A stretch of 64,000 nt of DNA from Streptomonospora wellingtoniae (GCF_031845375.1 NZ_JAVREK010000002.1:124001-188000), one strand, 5' to 3'. Positions 34,485-43,834 are shown, counted from the stretch's first letter. The notes: generated by a model not told the origin, from the letters alone. A program made the numbers and translations.

Positions 34485-35537
34485 ATGCGGTTCCTGCGGT
34501 CCCTGCGTTCCGGCTGGAAGTACCTGGCGGCGACGGCACTGGTCGCAGCCATCGGGCTGGCCGCGCTCGCGGCGCTTGCGGGACTGGGCGTGCTCGGCTG
34601 GGAGAGCGCCGCGCTGGTGGCGGCCGTGGGAGCCGCGGCGGCGGCGAACACGCTGCTCATGGTGCGGTTGACCCGTCGGGTGTCCGCCCTGGACCGCCGC
34701 CTGCGGGATGCGGACCGGCGCCTCGACACCCGCGGGCGCGAGGTGGCCGAGGCCGTCGGCGCGGGCCGCGCGGAGCTGAGCAAGTCGCTGTCCGGTACAC
34801 GCGCGGAGCTCGAGCAGGTGCGCGCCAAGGCGCTGCCGTCCATGTCGAAGGAGCTGACCGAAGCCGTCACGGTGCAGGGCCGCCATGACTACGAGCAGCA
34901 GGTGGCCTGGACCGAGCTGCGCGAGTACCTCGGGGCGGGTCCCTTCATGCCCGCGCTGCGCGGTTGGGCCGCCTCGCCCGACGTGATGCGGCTGCTGGTG
35001 CGCCTGGTCGACACGAACCGGCCCGACCTGGTGGTCGAGTGCGGAAGCGGCGCGTCCAGCGTCTGGCTCGGCTACGCGCTGCGCCGCGCCGGGCGCGGGC
35101 GCCTGGTCGCCCTGGAGCACACCGAGCGCTATGCCGAGCTGTCGCGCCAACTGGTGCGCGACCACCGGCTGGAGGACATCGTCGAGGTCCGCCACGCGCC
35201 GCTGACCGACTGGAGCCCTCTCCCCGACACCGACACCGACGGCGCCGCCGCGGAGGCCCGGCCGTGGTACGACACGTCGGCGGTGGAGGACCTGCACGAC
35301 ATCGGCGTGGTCTTCGTGGACGGACCGCCCGCGGGCACCGCGAAGCAGGCCCGCTATCCCGCCCTGCCGGTGCTGCTGCCCCGCTCCGCGCCCGACGCCG
35401 TCTTCGTCCTCGACGACGCCGGCCGTCCCGACGAGCGCGCGATCGGCAAGCGCTGGCTGCAGGACTTCCCCGAGCTCGGCTCGCGCGAGGAGCAGGCGGA
35501 GAAGGGCGCGCGGGTCTTCGTCCGCAAGGCGCTGTGA
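34485..35537 (+). CDS. Membrane-anchored SAM-dependent methyltransferase-like protein
   Basis: A 350-residue protein. Two N-terminal membrane helices (about residues 12-35 and 38-60) are followed by an Arg/Glu-rich coiled segment (65-125) and a cytoplasmic class I methyltransferase-like domain. The latter has motif I VVECGSGASSVWLGYALR, LVALEHTERY for the acidic loop, and VVFVDGPP near motif IV. Such domains occur in glycan-modification loci; the substrate is unknown. ATG 34485 has GGAGG upstream. Divergent from jetA, no operon partner. Confidence 0.75.
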   Translation: MRFLRSLRSGWKYLAATALVAAIGLAALAALAGLGVLGWESAALVAAVGAAAAANTLLMVRLTRRVSALDRRLRDADRRLDTRGREVAEAVGAGRAELSKSLSGTRAELEQVRAKALPSMSKELTEAVTVQGRHDYEQQVAWTELREYLGAGPFMPALRGWAASPDVMRLLVRLVDTNRPDLVVECGSGASSVWLGYALRRAGRGRLVALEHTERYAELSRQLVRDHRLEDIVEVRHAPLTDWSPLPDTDTDGAAAEARPWYDTSAVEDLHDIGVVFVDGPPAGTAKQARYPALPVLLPRSAPDAVFVLDDAGRPDERAIGKRWLQDFPELGSREEQAEKGARVFVRKAL

Positions 35538-35609
35538 TAGCGGTGCGCACCCGCGGCGGTCGGGCGCCTCGGCCGCGCTGAACGCGGCCGAGGCCCGCGG
35601 GAACGCGGT

Positions 35610-36065
35610 TCAGGGGACGACCAGGGACAGGCCCTCGGCGGCGAGAGCGTTGCGCTCCTCGCCCTCGATCTCCACGGTGTGCTGGAAGGTGAGCAGCGTC
35701 CCGCTCTTGGTCTCGCGGACGTCGGTGAGCTCGACCCCGTCGCGCACGCGCGCCCCCGAGCGCACGGGCTGCAGGAAGCGCACCCGGTTGAGGCCGTAGT
35801 TGATCGTCATCGTCGGCTGCTTCTCCAGCCGCCACACCTGCGGGCTGAAGGCCGACAGCAGCGACAGGGTGAGGAAGCCGTGCGCGATCGTCCCGCCGAA
35901 GGGGCCCGCGGCGGCCTTGTCCCGGTCGACGTGGATCCACTGGTGATCGCCGGTCGCGTCGGCGAACGTGTCGATGGACTCCTGAGTGACGGTGTGCCAC
36001 CCGCTGTATCCCAGGTGCTCGCCCTTGGCGGCGACGAGGTCGGCGAGGTCGGTGAAGGTCCGCAT
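35610..36065 (-). CDS. MaoC-family enoyl-CoA hydratase/dehydratase
   Basis: A 151-residue hot-dog-fold hydratase. The catalytic pair is in FADATGDHQWIHVD, followed by the conserved GTIAHGFLTLSLLS. It hydrates enoyl-CoA substrates or acts as a dehydratase; it resembles the stand-alone (R)-specific type. ATG 36065 fits AAAGGAG eleven bases upstream; the GTG at 36077 would overlap that site. A palindromic site lies 50-65 bp upstream. Monocistronic. Confidence 0.88.
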   Translation of the reverse strand: MRTFTDLADLVAAKGEHLGYSGWHTVTQESIDTFADATGDHQWIHVDRDKAAAGPFGGTIAHGFLTLSLLSAFSPQVWRLEKQPTMTINYGLNRVRFLQPVRSGARVRDGVELTDVRETKSGTLLTFQHTVEIEGEERNALAAEGLSLVVP

Positions 36066-36114
36066 GTTCGTGTGCACTCCTTTGGCCCGGACGGACGGCT
36101 CCCAGAGACTGTAG

Positions 36115-36131
36115 CGAACCGACTGTTCGGT
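36115..36131. promoter_or_regulatory. Palindromic site upstream of the MaoC gene
   Basis: CGAAC-5-GTTCG (36115-36129) overlaps ACCGA-4-TCGGT (36118-36131). The position, 50-65 bp before the start codon, and the dyad are typical of TetR-type operators. No regulator gene is adjacent. Confidence 0.35.
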
Positions 36132-36195
36132 ATGGCAAGGGCGGGGCGGTGCGGGAGGCCGTCCCGGGTCGGCCGCGGCCGACCCCGCGCGGGCC

Positions 36196-38325
36196 TCAGC
36201 CGTCCAGGGCGACCGAGGCGCGCAGGTCGTCGAAGACCACCCGGCCGCGGTACTGCTCGGCGGATCGTGTCTCGACCAGGTACACGCGCTCGACCGCGAC
36301 CGGATGCGCTGTCCCCTCCGGCACGCCGAACTCCGCCTCGCGCCAGCCCTTCCAGTCGATCCGCGGGCCGTAGACCGAACGGCGTCCGCCCTCGGCGTCG
36401 GACACGGTCAGTGCCAGCAGGGCGCCGTTGCCGTCCCCGCGCACCCGCAGCCGGAACCCGAAGGCGGTGCCGCCCGCCGGCAGCGGCGCGGGGGCGGCGG
36501 CATAGGCGGCCCGGTTGCGCCGCTCGCCGGTGAAGTCGTAGTCGAGTCCGAGCCCGCGGCCCTCCCGCCCCACCGCCGGGCCGACCTCGGCCGAGGCGGC
36601 GCGGTAGGTCTCGGCCCTCCATGACCCGGCGTCCTCGAAGTCGGCGAGCCGCACGCGGCGCGAGCCGATCACCAGCGGGACCTCGGCGCTGCGCCCGCCC
36701 GCCGCGATCGTGACGGAGCCCCTCCCCTCGCCGGTCTCGGGCTCGACCAGCACGCTGCCGTCGTCGCGCCGGGTGACGCCGGCCAGCCGGCGCGGCTCGA
36801 CGGTGATCTCGGCCTCGGCGGGCTCGACGGGCGCGCGGGTGCCGTCGGGTGCGACCCCGTCGACGACCAGGGGCCGGCCCGGCGCGGACGCGTCCGCGAA
36901 GGCGAGCACCCCGGGATCGGTCTCCAGGCGATCGGGGCCCGGCAGTACGCGCAGGCCCAGTGCCCCCCGCGCGCCGCCGATGCGCGCTGCCACGCGCGCC
37001 CGGCCGGGCTCGCCGGCGCGGAACAGCCCCTCCGCCACCCCGCCGCCCTCGGACGTCCAGCGCGGCGCGGCCGAGGGCGCGGGCCCGTAGGCGGAGTCGT
37101 AGGGGCGGGCGGCCAGCGCGCGGCTGAGCCCGGAGAACACACGGCGGGGGTCGGGCCGCACGGGCAGCGCCGAGCCCGGTTCCGGCCGCGCGCGCAGCAC
37201 CGGGCGAACCCACACGCCGCGGGCACGGCCGCCTCCTTCGGGCGCGCGCACCGCCAGCCCGTTGGACACCGCGCGAAGGGCCTCGCCCGGGCGGTTGTGC
37301 GGCACCGCCTCGCGCGTTCCGGGCTCGCGGGCGAGCAGCGTCGCCGAGCCGCCGCCGTCCAGCTCCAGCGCCTCATGGGCGCCGGCCGCGCGCAACCGCT
37401 CGGCGGCCTCCCGCAGCGTCGCGCCCTCGGTTTCGGGGACGCGTCCGTCGGCGACCAGCGCGAACATCCGCCGCCCGTCGCGGGAGAACCCGATGGCCGT
37501 GCGCGGGTGGCGGGCGCCGTCGTCGGCGGCGGTCACGCGCCCGTCGCGCAGCAGCACATTGCGCCCGCCGACGGCGGTGTGCGGTACGGACCCCGCGGTG
37601 CGCAGCGTGTAGTCGAGCCCGACCCGGGCGCCCGGCTCGACCTCGGCCAGGCGTTCTGCAGCGGCGCCGCGGCCGAGCAGTACGCGGGTGCCGGGCTCGA
37701 CGGCCCCCTCGCCGGCCGATCGGCGGACGTCGCGCACCTCGCCTCCGGCCACCACCAGTTCGGTGACGGGACCGGATCCCGCGGCGCGCGAGCGCGGATG
37801 GGCGCCCCAGGCTCCGGTGAACACGCCGGTGCCGTCGGCCGGGACCTCGTGGCTGTTGAGGCGGTCGACGTCCAGGTCCGAGCCCGGAAGGTCGGCGGTG
37901 CCGGAGAACTCGGCGCGGTGGATCCCGCCGCGCCCCGCGGCGTCGATCGCGGCGACATGGCGGTGGCCGGCGGCGGGCGACTTGAGGACCGCGCCGTCGC
38001 GGACGGCCGCGCCCAGCGGCGCGTTCGAGGCGCCGGAGTCGAAGAAGTCGCCGTTGACGGCCGCGACGGTCCCCGGCGACGCGGCGAGCTCGGCCAGCGG
38101 CGCGGACTCGGTGACCGATCCGCCGCCGACGTAGGCCACCTGCGCCGGTCCGCTCAGGTCCACGCTGAGCATGCCGAAGGCGTGGTCGGCACCGGCCGGC
38201 GCCAGCACCACACCGGGGGCGACCGGAACCTCCCGCGGAGCCGCGTCCGCTGCGGCCGCGGCAGGGGCCGCCGGCCACAGCACGGAGACCAGGACGAGGG
38301 CCGCTGCTGCGGCGCGGTGGAACAC
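36196..38325 (-). CDS. Secreted phosphodiester glycosidase (NAGPA-like) protein
   Basis: A 709-residue exported protein. It begins with a Sec signal peptide (MFHRAAAAALVLVSVLWPA...AAAA). The NAGPA-like domain (PF09992, about residues 60-340) has VAAVNGDFFDSGASNAPLG, TAIGFSRDGRRMFALVADGR and ALELDGGGSATLLAR. The rest is beta-rich and resembles a C-terminal carbohydrate-binding/jelly-roll region. The family removes or attaches sugars through phosphodiester bonds on cell-surface polymers. GTG 38325 has GGAGG eight bases upstream. Stands alone; substrate not known. Confidence 0.82.
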   Translation of the reverse strand: MFHRAAAAALVLVSVLWPAAPAAAAADAAPREVPVAPGVVLAPAGADHAFGMLSVDLSGPAQVAYVGGGSVTESAPLAELAASPGTVAAVNGDFFDSGASNAPLGAAVRDGAVLKSPAAGHRHVAAIDAAGRGGIHRAEFSGTADLPGSDLDVDRLNSHEVPADGTGVFTGAWGAHPRSRAAGSGPVTELVVAGGEVRDVRRSAGEGAVEPGTRVLLGRGAAAERLAEVEPGARVGLDYTLRTAGSVPHTAVGGRNVLLRDGRVTAADDGARHPRTAIGFSRDGRRMFALVADGRVPETEGATLREAAERLRAAGAHEALELDGGGSATLLAREPGTREAVPHNRPGEALRAVSNGLAVRAPEGGGRARGVWVRPVLRARPEPGSALPVRPDPRRVFSGLSRALAARPYDSAYGPAPSAAPRWTSEGGGVAEGLFRAGEPGRARVAARIGGARGALGLRVLPGPDRLETDPGVLAFADASAPGRPLVVDGVAPDGTRAPVEPAEAEITVEPRRLAGVTRRDDGSVLVEPETGEGRGSVTIAAGGRSAEVPLVIGSRRVRLADFEDAGSWRAETYRAASAEVGPAVGREGRGLGLDYDFTGERRNRAAYAAAPAPLPAGGTAFGFRLRVRGDGNGALLALTVSDAEGGRRSVYGPRIDWKGWREAEFGVPEGTAHPVAVERVYLVETRSAEQYRGRVVFDDLRASVALDG

Positions 38326-38622
38326 GGCGGAGACCTCCAGGCGGATGAGCGGCCGCACGGCGAACGGTCGGCACCTCCAGGTAATGATGACGCTGCGCAG
38401 CGTGTCCGCCAACGACCGACGCAGCGCGCCGGGCGACGGCCGGATCCGGCGACGTGTCGCAGTGCTGCGCGCGCCCATCCCATCGTCGGCCCCGCCCCGA
38501 GCGGTCCAGCGCCGGGGGCAGCACGGAGCCCGAAGGCCGGTGCTAGGGGCTCATGCGCGCAGCTTGGTCAGCCGGTGGCCCGACGGCGTCGTACGGGCCT
38601 CCGCTCGGCAGGTGCTGGTGGG

Positions 38623-39753
38623 TCAGCCGTCGGCGCCCAGGGTGACCGAGTCGACGGCCAGGCTGCGCAGCTCACGGGTGTCGACCTCGTATCCCAGGCC
38701 CGGCTCGGTCAGCGGGATGGGGGTGATGCCCTCGTGCGCCCGAACCGCAGGCCGCACCGTGTCGCGGGTGAGGTGGCCGCCTGCGCCGGGCATCTCGCTG
38801 GGCAGGGAGACGCCGGGCAGCGACGCCAGCGCGGCGATGGCCGCGCGGCCCACACCGGACTCGGCGTCCCACCCGCACCACACGTCCCATCCGGCGTCGA
38901 CCGCGCGATCGTGGGCGCGCCGCGCCGGAGTCAGCCCGCCCAGCAGGCTCGTCCGCAGGCTCAGCGCGCGGGCCGCCTCGGCGGCGACGGCGCGGTCGAG
39001 GGTCTCGGGCGAGTCGATCGAGGTGCTCAAGGCGACGGGTGTGCGCAGCTCGCGCTGCAGTCGCGCGCAGGCCTCCAGGTCGCCGCGGGGGAACGGCTCC
39101 TCGATCGCGATCAGACCGTACTCGTCCAGCGCCCGCAGCGCCCGCAGGTCGGCGGGGTCCTCGCTGTAGCGTCCGCCGGCGTCGACCTGCAGCACGAGGA
39201 AGGGGAAGCTCTCCTGGACGGTGTGCACAACATCGGCGTCCCACCCGGGTCCGACCTCCAGCCGCACCCGCCGGAAGCCGCCGCCGACCTGACGGTTCAC
39301 CTCGCGCACCAGCGACTCGTCGGACGGCTGGCGGCCGACCGTGGCGCCGGCGGTGAAGGCGGTGCGGTCGCCGCCCAGGGCGTGCGAGAGCGGCGTGCCG
39401 CGCTGTCGGCTCCACAGGTCCCAGCAGGCGGCGTCCAGCCCGGCGGCCACCTGCGGAGCCCAGGGCAGGTCGGCCCAGGCGTCGCCGGCCTCGGTGGGCC
39501 GGTGCCAGCTGTGGTGCAGGAGAGCGGGCGCGAAGTCGTCGACGAGCAGCCGCCAGCGTTCGTCGTCGGCCCCGGGCACCTCGCCCCACCCGGTGTTGCC
39601 GAGCTCGTCGCGCACCCGCACCAGCGCGTGGCGGGCGAACTGCGGACGGGCCTCGGCTGACCCGCGGGAGCGGGGGTGGACCAGCGGCAACCGGGCCAGG
39701 GTGGCGTCGACGCCGGTGACGCGGGCGAGGGTCGCCGGTTCGGTGGGTGACAC
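38623..39753 (-). CDS. Enolase-superfamily (OSBS/NSAR-like) protein with altered active site
   Basis: A 376-residue protein that aligns end to end with o-succinylbenzoate synthase/N-succinylamino-acid racemase enzymes (GWGEVPG, LDAACWDL, VDAGG, IEEPF, WCGW, GLGYEVD). Metal ligands Asp (VDAG) and Glu (IEEP) remain. The KxK catalytic lysine motif reads RLE, the IKPGRVGG lysine motif reads LRTSLLGG, and the LDES ligand loop reads LSTS. Both catalytic lysines and the third metal ligand are therefore replaced, so racemase/OSBS chemistry is doubtful. The start GTG 39753 has GGAG upstream. No menaquinone genes are nearby. Confidence 0.8.
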   Translation of the reverse strand: MSPTEPATLARVTGVDATLARLPLVHPRSRGSAEARPQFARHALVRVRDELGNTGWGEVPGADDERWRLLVDDFAPALLHHSWHRPTEAGDAWADLPWAPQVAAGLDAACWDLWSRQRGTPLSHALGGDRTAFTAGATVGRQPSDESLVREVNRQVGGGFRRVRLEVGPGWDADVVHTVQESFPFLVLQVDAGGRYSEDPADLRALRALDEYGLIAIEEPFPRGDLEACARLQRELRTPVALSTSIDSPETLDRAVAAEAARALSLRTSLLGGLTPARRAHDRAVDAGWDVWCGWDAESGVGRAAIAALASLPGVSLPSEMPGAGGHLTRDTVRPAVRAHEGITPIPLTEPGLGYEVDTRELRSLAVDSVTLGADG

Positions 39754-39882
39754 GCGGGCTCCGTCTCGATTCGGCCGGGATGTGCGAAGGGCGGCGCCCG
39801 GTCCGGGCTCGATCACCGCCCACAACCGAACGTATCCGCTCACCGCGGACGCTGCCAGCGGTGGGGGCGGTTCCGCTGAGCG

Positions 39883-39945
39883 CGTTGATCTTGTAGCCCT
39901 CGTAAAGGAATGCGATTTCCATTGGCGATAGCTGCAAGATCAACG
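39883..39945. repeat. Dispersed palindromic element, copy 3
   Basis: Arms CGTTGATCTTGTAGCCCTCG and CGATAGCTGCAAGATCAACG flank a GCGATTTCCATT centre, same orientation as copy 2. The arms have a few mismatches. It lies between the enolase-like gene and the methyltransferase at 40004, next to the methyltransferase stop codon. Confidence 0.88.
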
Positions 39946-40003
39946 GCGATGCGCATCCCGGGCCGGGTGGCGGCGCGCGTGCCCGGCGGTCTCTCGGGGG
40001 CCG

Positions 40004-40606
40004 CTACCGGCGCGCCTCGAACAGCACCGCCGAGCCGAGTTCCCGGCGCTCGGCCGCTCCGAAGCGCCGCCGCAGGGCCGCGAGCACCCGGGCGTCCTCC
40101 TCGTCGGTCAGCGCGAAGCGCGAGGAGGCGCCGTGCCAGCTGACGGCGGCGCGCCCACCGGGGCGCAGCACGCGGTAGAGCTCGGCCAGGCTGTCGTCGA
40201 GCGACGGCCACATCGCCACCGTGTTCACCGTGACCACCAGGTCGAAGGCCGCGTCGGGCTCGCCGGTGGCGCCGGCGCTGCCCGGGTGCACCCGCAGGCG
40301 GCCCGCGCGCAGCGCGGCGGCGTTGCGGCGCCGGGCCATGGACACCATCTGCCGCGAGGGGTCGACGCCCGCGACCTCCTCCACGCCGGGCGCCGATGCG
40401 AGCAGGTCCAGCAGCACGCCCGGTCCACAGCCGACCTCCAGCACGCTTCGGTAATGTCCGGGCGCCAGCGCTTCGAGGATCTCGGCCTGCTGGCGCCGGT
40501 TGGCGCGGGCGAGCACCCAGCCCGCCGCGACGCCCAGGGGTCCACGGGGCAGCGCGAATGGGTTGCCGCCCACGGGTTCACCGCTCCACAGCTTCCGTTC
40601 GCCCAT
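40004..40606 (-). CDS. Class I SAM-dependent methyltransferase
   Basis: A 200-residue methyltransferase. Motif I is VLEVGCGPGVLLD (residues 54-66), then VAGVDPSRQMV for the acidic loop and LYRVLRPGGRAAVSW as post-motif III. It resembles UbiE/methyltransferase-11 type small-molecule enzymes. The start ATG 40606 is preceded by AAAGGGGG. Substrate unknown. Monocistronic between palindrome copy 3 and the ald terminator. Confidence 0.87.
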   Translation of the reverse strand: MGERKLWSGEPVGGNPFALPRGPLGVAAGWVLARANRRQQAEILEALAPGHYRSVLEVGCGPGVLLDLLASAPGVEEVAGVDPSRQMVSMARRRNAAALRAGRLRVHPGSAGATGEPDAAFDLVVTVNTVAMWPSLDDSLAELYRVLRPGGRAAVSWHGASSRFALTDEEDARVLAALRRRFGAAERRELGSAVLFEARR

Positions 40607-40742
40607 CGCCGCCCCCTTTCGCGCGTTGTCCGGCCCGGTCCGGCACCCGGACGGTGCCAACCGGATCGTGCCCGCGGGGGAGCATAACGCAACACGGCCG
40701 GCCCGGGTCCGCACGGCGCGTCCGCCGGATCCGGGCCTCGCA

Positions 40743-40763
40743 CGGGCGGTCCCCGACCGCCCG
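40743..40763 (-). terminator. Hairpin terminator of ald
   Basis: A 9-bp stem (CGGGCGGTC/GACCGCCCG) with a 3-nt loop lies 17 bases after the ald stop codon. Confidence 0.55.
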
Positions 40764-40779
40764 CGGTTCGTCCGGTGCC

Positions 40780-41898
40780 CTACTCGGACAGGACCTCGGC
40801 CACGGTGCGCGACTTGACGCCGTGGGCCTCGGCCACGCCCTCGTTGGTGACGACGCCGTCGTGGGTGTTCAGCCCTTGGGCCAGCGCCGGGTCCTCCGAC
40901 AGGGCCCGCCGCCAACCCTTGCCGGCCAGCTCCACCACGTAGCGCAGGGTCTCCTTGGTCAGCGCGTGGGTGGAGGTGTTGGGGACGGCGCCGGGCATGT
41001 TCGCCACGCAGTAGAAGACCGCGTCGTGCACCGCGAACGTGGGGTCGTCGTGGGTGGTGGGGCGGGAGTCGGCGAAGCAGCCGCCCTGGTCGATGGCGAT
41101 GTCGACGAGCACCGCGCCGGGCCGCATCCTGGCCACCAGGTCGTTGGAGACCAGCTTGGGGGCCTTGGCGCCGGGGATCAGGACCGCGCCGACGACCATG
41201 TCCGACTCCAGCACGGCGCTCTCCAGTTCGAAGGCGTTGGAGACTACCGTGCGCACGCGGCCCTGGTAGATGTCGTCGGCGTGGCGCAGCTTGGCCACGT
41301 TGAGGTCGAGCAGGGTCACGTCGGCGCCCATGCCCGCGGCGATGCGGGTGGCGTTCAGACCGGCGACCCCCGCGCCGACGACGGTGACGCGGGCCGGGGC
41401 GACCCCGGGCACCCCGCCCATCAGCCGGCCGCGGCCGCCGCTGGGCCGCTGCAGGGTGTATGCGCCCACCTGGGGGGCGAGCCGTCCGGCGACCTCCGAC
41501 ATCGGGGCCAGCAGCGGCAGCGAGCCGTCTGCCAGCTGCACCGTCTCGTAGGCGATGCCCGTGACGCCCCGCTCCAGCAGGGCGTCGGTGCACTCGCGCG
41601 AGGCCGCCAGGTGGAGGTAGGTGAACAGGGCCTGGCCGGGTTGCATCCGGTCGTACTCCTCGGCCACCGGCTCCTTGACCTTCAGGACGAGCTCGCTCTC
41701 GGCCCACACGTCGTCGGCGGAGTCGAGGATGCGGGCACCTGCTGCGGCGAACTCCTCGTCGGAGATCGAGGACCCCCGCCCGGCGCCGCTCTGGACGGCG
41801 ACCGAATGGCCGCGGCTGACCAGTTCATGGACGCCTGCCGGGGTGATGGCCACCCGGTACTCGTGGTTCTTGACTTCGCTGGGCACGCCGACGCGCAC
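40780..41898 (-). CDS. ald: Alanine dehydrogenase
   Basis: A 372-residue NAD-dependent enzyme that converts L-alanine to pyruvate and ammonia and back. Visible are MRVGVPSEVKNHEYRVAITP (substrate Arg), the catalytic lysine in LKVKEP, the histidine in YLHLA and the Rossmann motif GAGVAGLNATRIA. It is full length. The start is GTG 41898, with GAGGAGG six bases upstream. Its promoter is probably in the 125 bp before it, where a TTACA-TGG-TGTAA dyad occurs. Lrp/AsnC-type control is usual for ald, but no such gene is nearby. Confidence 0.95.
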   Translation of the reverse strand: MRVGVPSEVKNHEYRVAITPAGVHELVSRGHSVAVQSGAGRGSSISDEEFAAAGARILDSADDVWAESELVLKVKEPVAEEYDRMQPGQALFTYLHLAASRECTDALLERGVTGIAYETVQLADGSLPLLAPMSEVAGRLAPQVGAYTLQRPSGGRGRLMGGVPGVAPARVTVVGAGVAGLNATRIAAGMGADVTLLDLNVAKLRHADDIYQGRVRTVVSNAFELESAVLESDMVVGAVLIPGAKAPKLVSNDLVARMRPGAVLVDIAIDQGGCFADSRPTTHDDPTFAVHDAVFYCVANMPGAVPNTSTHALTKETLRYVVELAGKGWRRALSEDPALAQGLNTHDGVVTNEGVAEAHGVKSRTVAEVLSE

Positions 41899-41994
41899 GG
41901 GGCTCCTCCTCGCATCGTCATTGATACGTCTTCACTCTCGCGTGCCCGATCGCAAGTCGCTATCTCCACAATGGCTGCCGTTCTCGCAGCATGT

Positions 41995-42007
41995 TTACAT
42001 GGTGTAA
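41995..42007. promoter_or_regulatory. TTACA-3-TGTAA inverted repeat upstream of ald
   Basis: TTACATGGTGTAA is a 5-3-5 dyad in an A/T-rich patch about 100 bp upstream of ald. It could be a binding site of a GntR- or Lrp-like factor, or part of the promoter. Confidence 0.35.
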
Positions 42008-42023
42008 TGGAATGGCGGCCAGG

Positions 42024-43343
42024 TCAGCGCGGTCGGGCGGCGGGCTTCTCCGGCGCCGTGTGCGGCGCGTGGCCATCCGGCTCGGCGAACCGCCGGCGCG
42101 GCACGGCCGGCAGCGCGCACCCGTAGGCACCGCGTCCCTCGACCCAGGCGCCCGCCACCCGTCCGACGAGCTTGCGCCCGCAGTAGGGCCCGGGGTCGGA
42201 CTCGGGGACGGTCTGCTCGGCCGCGGCGTCGAATGCGACCAGGTCGGCGTCGTACCCCGGCTCGATGCGGCCCTTGCGGCGCAGCCCGACGAACTCGGCC
42301 GGCGCCTGGGACGTCCAGCGCGCGAGGTCGGCGACGTCGCATCCGCGCCGGCGGGCGGCCGTCCACAGCGCGGGGAGCGTCCAGCCGATGCCGGCGACGC
42401 CGGTTCCGGGGCGGTGGCCCGAGCCCACCTGGGTGATCACCGGGTCGCCGCGGTCCAGCAGCGCGCTCCACAGCGCGTCGCGGTTGGGTCCGCTGCGCAG
42501 CGGCGGCCGGCAGGAGTGCGCGGCGGAGCCCTCGGGCACCTGCTCGACCGGCAGGCACAGGTAGTGCGGGCAGGTCTGGGCGCTGATCCCGGCTCCCATG
42601 GCGCGGGCCGCGGCCAGCACCGCCGCGCACTCGGCCGCGCTGAACGGCGATACCAGCACGCGGGTGCCGGATATGCGGGCGGCCGCGACCAGGCGCTCCA
42701 CCCCGCGCCGCTCCGCGCGCGCCGGGCGCGCGGCCATAAGCGCGGAGGGGCCGGGCCCCTGCGGCTCCGACAGCTCGCCGGCGTCCTCGGCGTGTACCAC
42801 CAGCGGCGCGTCCATGGCAGCCAGTTCGGCCATCGCCTTGCGCAGCGGGGTGTCGTCGATCCGCTGGTCGGCCGAGCCCGCGCCGTCGGAGAGCGAGCAG
42901 TGGAAGCCCACCGCACCGGCCGCGCGCAGTTCGGCGAGGTCGGCGGGAGTGCTGGAGGCGGTGACCGCGCCCAGGAAGGCGACTCCGGGCACGGTCCCGG
43001 CCGCAGCGGCCAGATGGGCGAGCAGCCCCCGCTCGCCGGTGATCGGCGGATCGGCCGGCCCCGAGGCGACCAGGGTGGTGACGCCGCCGCGGACCGCGGC
43101 GGCGGTGGTATCGGCGTATGCCTCGCCCAGATCCCGGCCCGGCGCCTGCACGGCGGCGTCGACGTCGACACCGCCGGGGAGCAGCGCGGTTTCGCCCAGG
43201 TCGACGTCCTCCGGTGCGGTGCTGGGCGCCCGATACCCGGCGACGGCGAGGATCCGTCCGGCGCCCACTCCGATTGATGCCGGCGCCACGCCGCCGGGGG
43301 TGGCGACCTGCCGCGAGCGGATGACGGTGTCGATCTGGGGCAT
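42024..43343 (-). CDS. Allantoinase/dihydroorotase-like amidohydrolase lacking metal ligands
   Basis: A 439-residue protein with full amidohydrolase organisation, closest to allantoinase (composite beta-sandwich plus TIM barrel; PYCGRKLVGRVAGAWVEG at the end). The HxH motif after PGG reads DVDAA, the carboxylated Lys (FKC) reads FHC, the barrel His of HVCHVSS reads VSPFSA, and the final Asp (SDHSP) reads GSGHRP. Only His in VVHAED and CPHYLCL persist. Hydrolase activity with the usual binuclear centre is therefore unlikely. ATG 43343. It may be a structural or regulatory paralogue. Confidence 0.78.
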   Translation of the reverse strand: MPQIDTVIRSRQVATPGGVAPASIGVGAGRILAVAGYRAPSTAPEDVDLGETALLPGGVDVDAAVQAPGRDLGEAYADTTAAAVRGGVTTLVASGPADPPITGERGLLAHLAAAAGTVPGVAFLGAVTASSTPADLAELRAAGAVGFHCSLSDGAGSADQRIDDTPLRKAMAELAAMDAPLVVHAEDAGELSEPQGPGPSALMAARPARAERRGVERLVAAARISGTRVLVSPFSAAECAAVLAAARAMGAGISAQTCPHYLCLPVEQVPEGSAAHSCRPPLRSGPNRDALWSALLDRGDPVITQVGSGHRPGTGVAGIGWTLPALWTAARRRGCDVADLARWTSQAPAEFVGLRRKGRIEPGYDADLVAFDAAAEQTVPESDPGPYCGRKLVGRVAGAWVEGRGAYGCALPAVPRRRFAEPDGHAPHTAPEKPAARPR

Positions 43344-43834
43344 CTCGATGAATCCCCTTCGTGGCTCGATGGCGGTAGTCGCGCGCAGAACGGGAACGGC
43401 GGCCGGGCGCCTTTCGAAAGCGGTCGCCCGACGGTATCGCGATCGGGGCCGCGCAGGGGGCGAACTGCGCGGACGCGCCGGTGAAAGAACGCGTCGCGCT
43501 TCGGTGACGCGCCGAATCCAGCGGATCGGTCCGCATATGCGCGGCCGCCGGTCATTCTTCGGCGGTTCCGCCGCGAACGGCCCGTTTCGGACCGCACGGG
43601 TTCGACGGCGAGCTGTGCGCCCCGCCGGGCGGCGACGGGGTCGAGGTGGCGGCCGCCACCCTGTCCTTGCTCGCCCGAAGGGCCCTGAGCGCGCTCCGAG
43701 CGCTGCGGGGTGGCGCGGGGCCCTTCGCGAGAGGAGACTTTACGGACGAGGGCAGCGGAGCGGTCCCGCCGCGCCGCCGTCGGAGCAGGAGTCGGAGCAG
43801 GGGCCGCCTGCCGGGCCGGCGTCTCCGACACGTT
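43344..43834. other. Intergenic region upstream of ctaG
   Basis: About 490 bp without a convincing gene. It contains a 12-bp near-tandem (GGAGCAGGAGTC / GGAGCAGGGGCC, about 43782-43807). Open frames here lack start signals. The ctaG promoter and the GTAGTAGAT tandem follow at 43825-43853. Confidence 0.45.
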
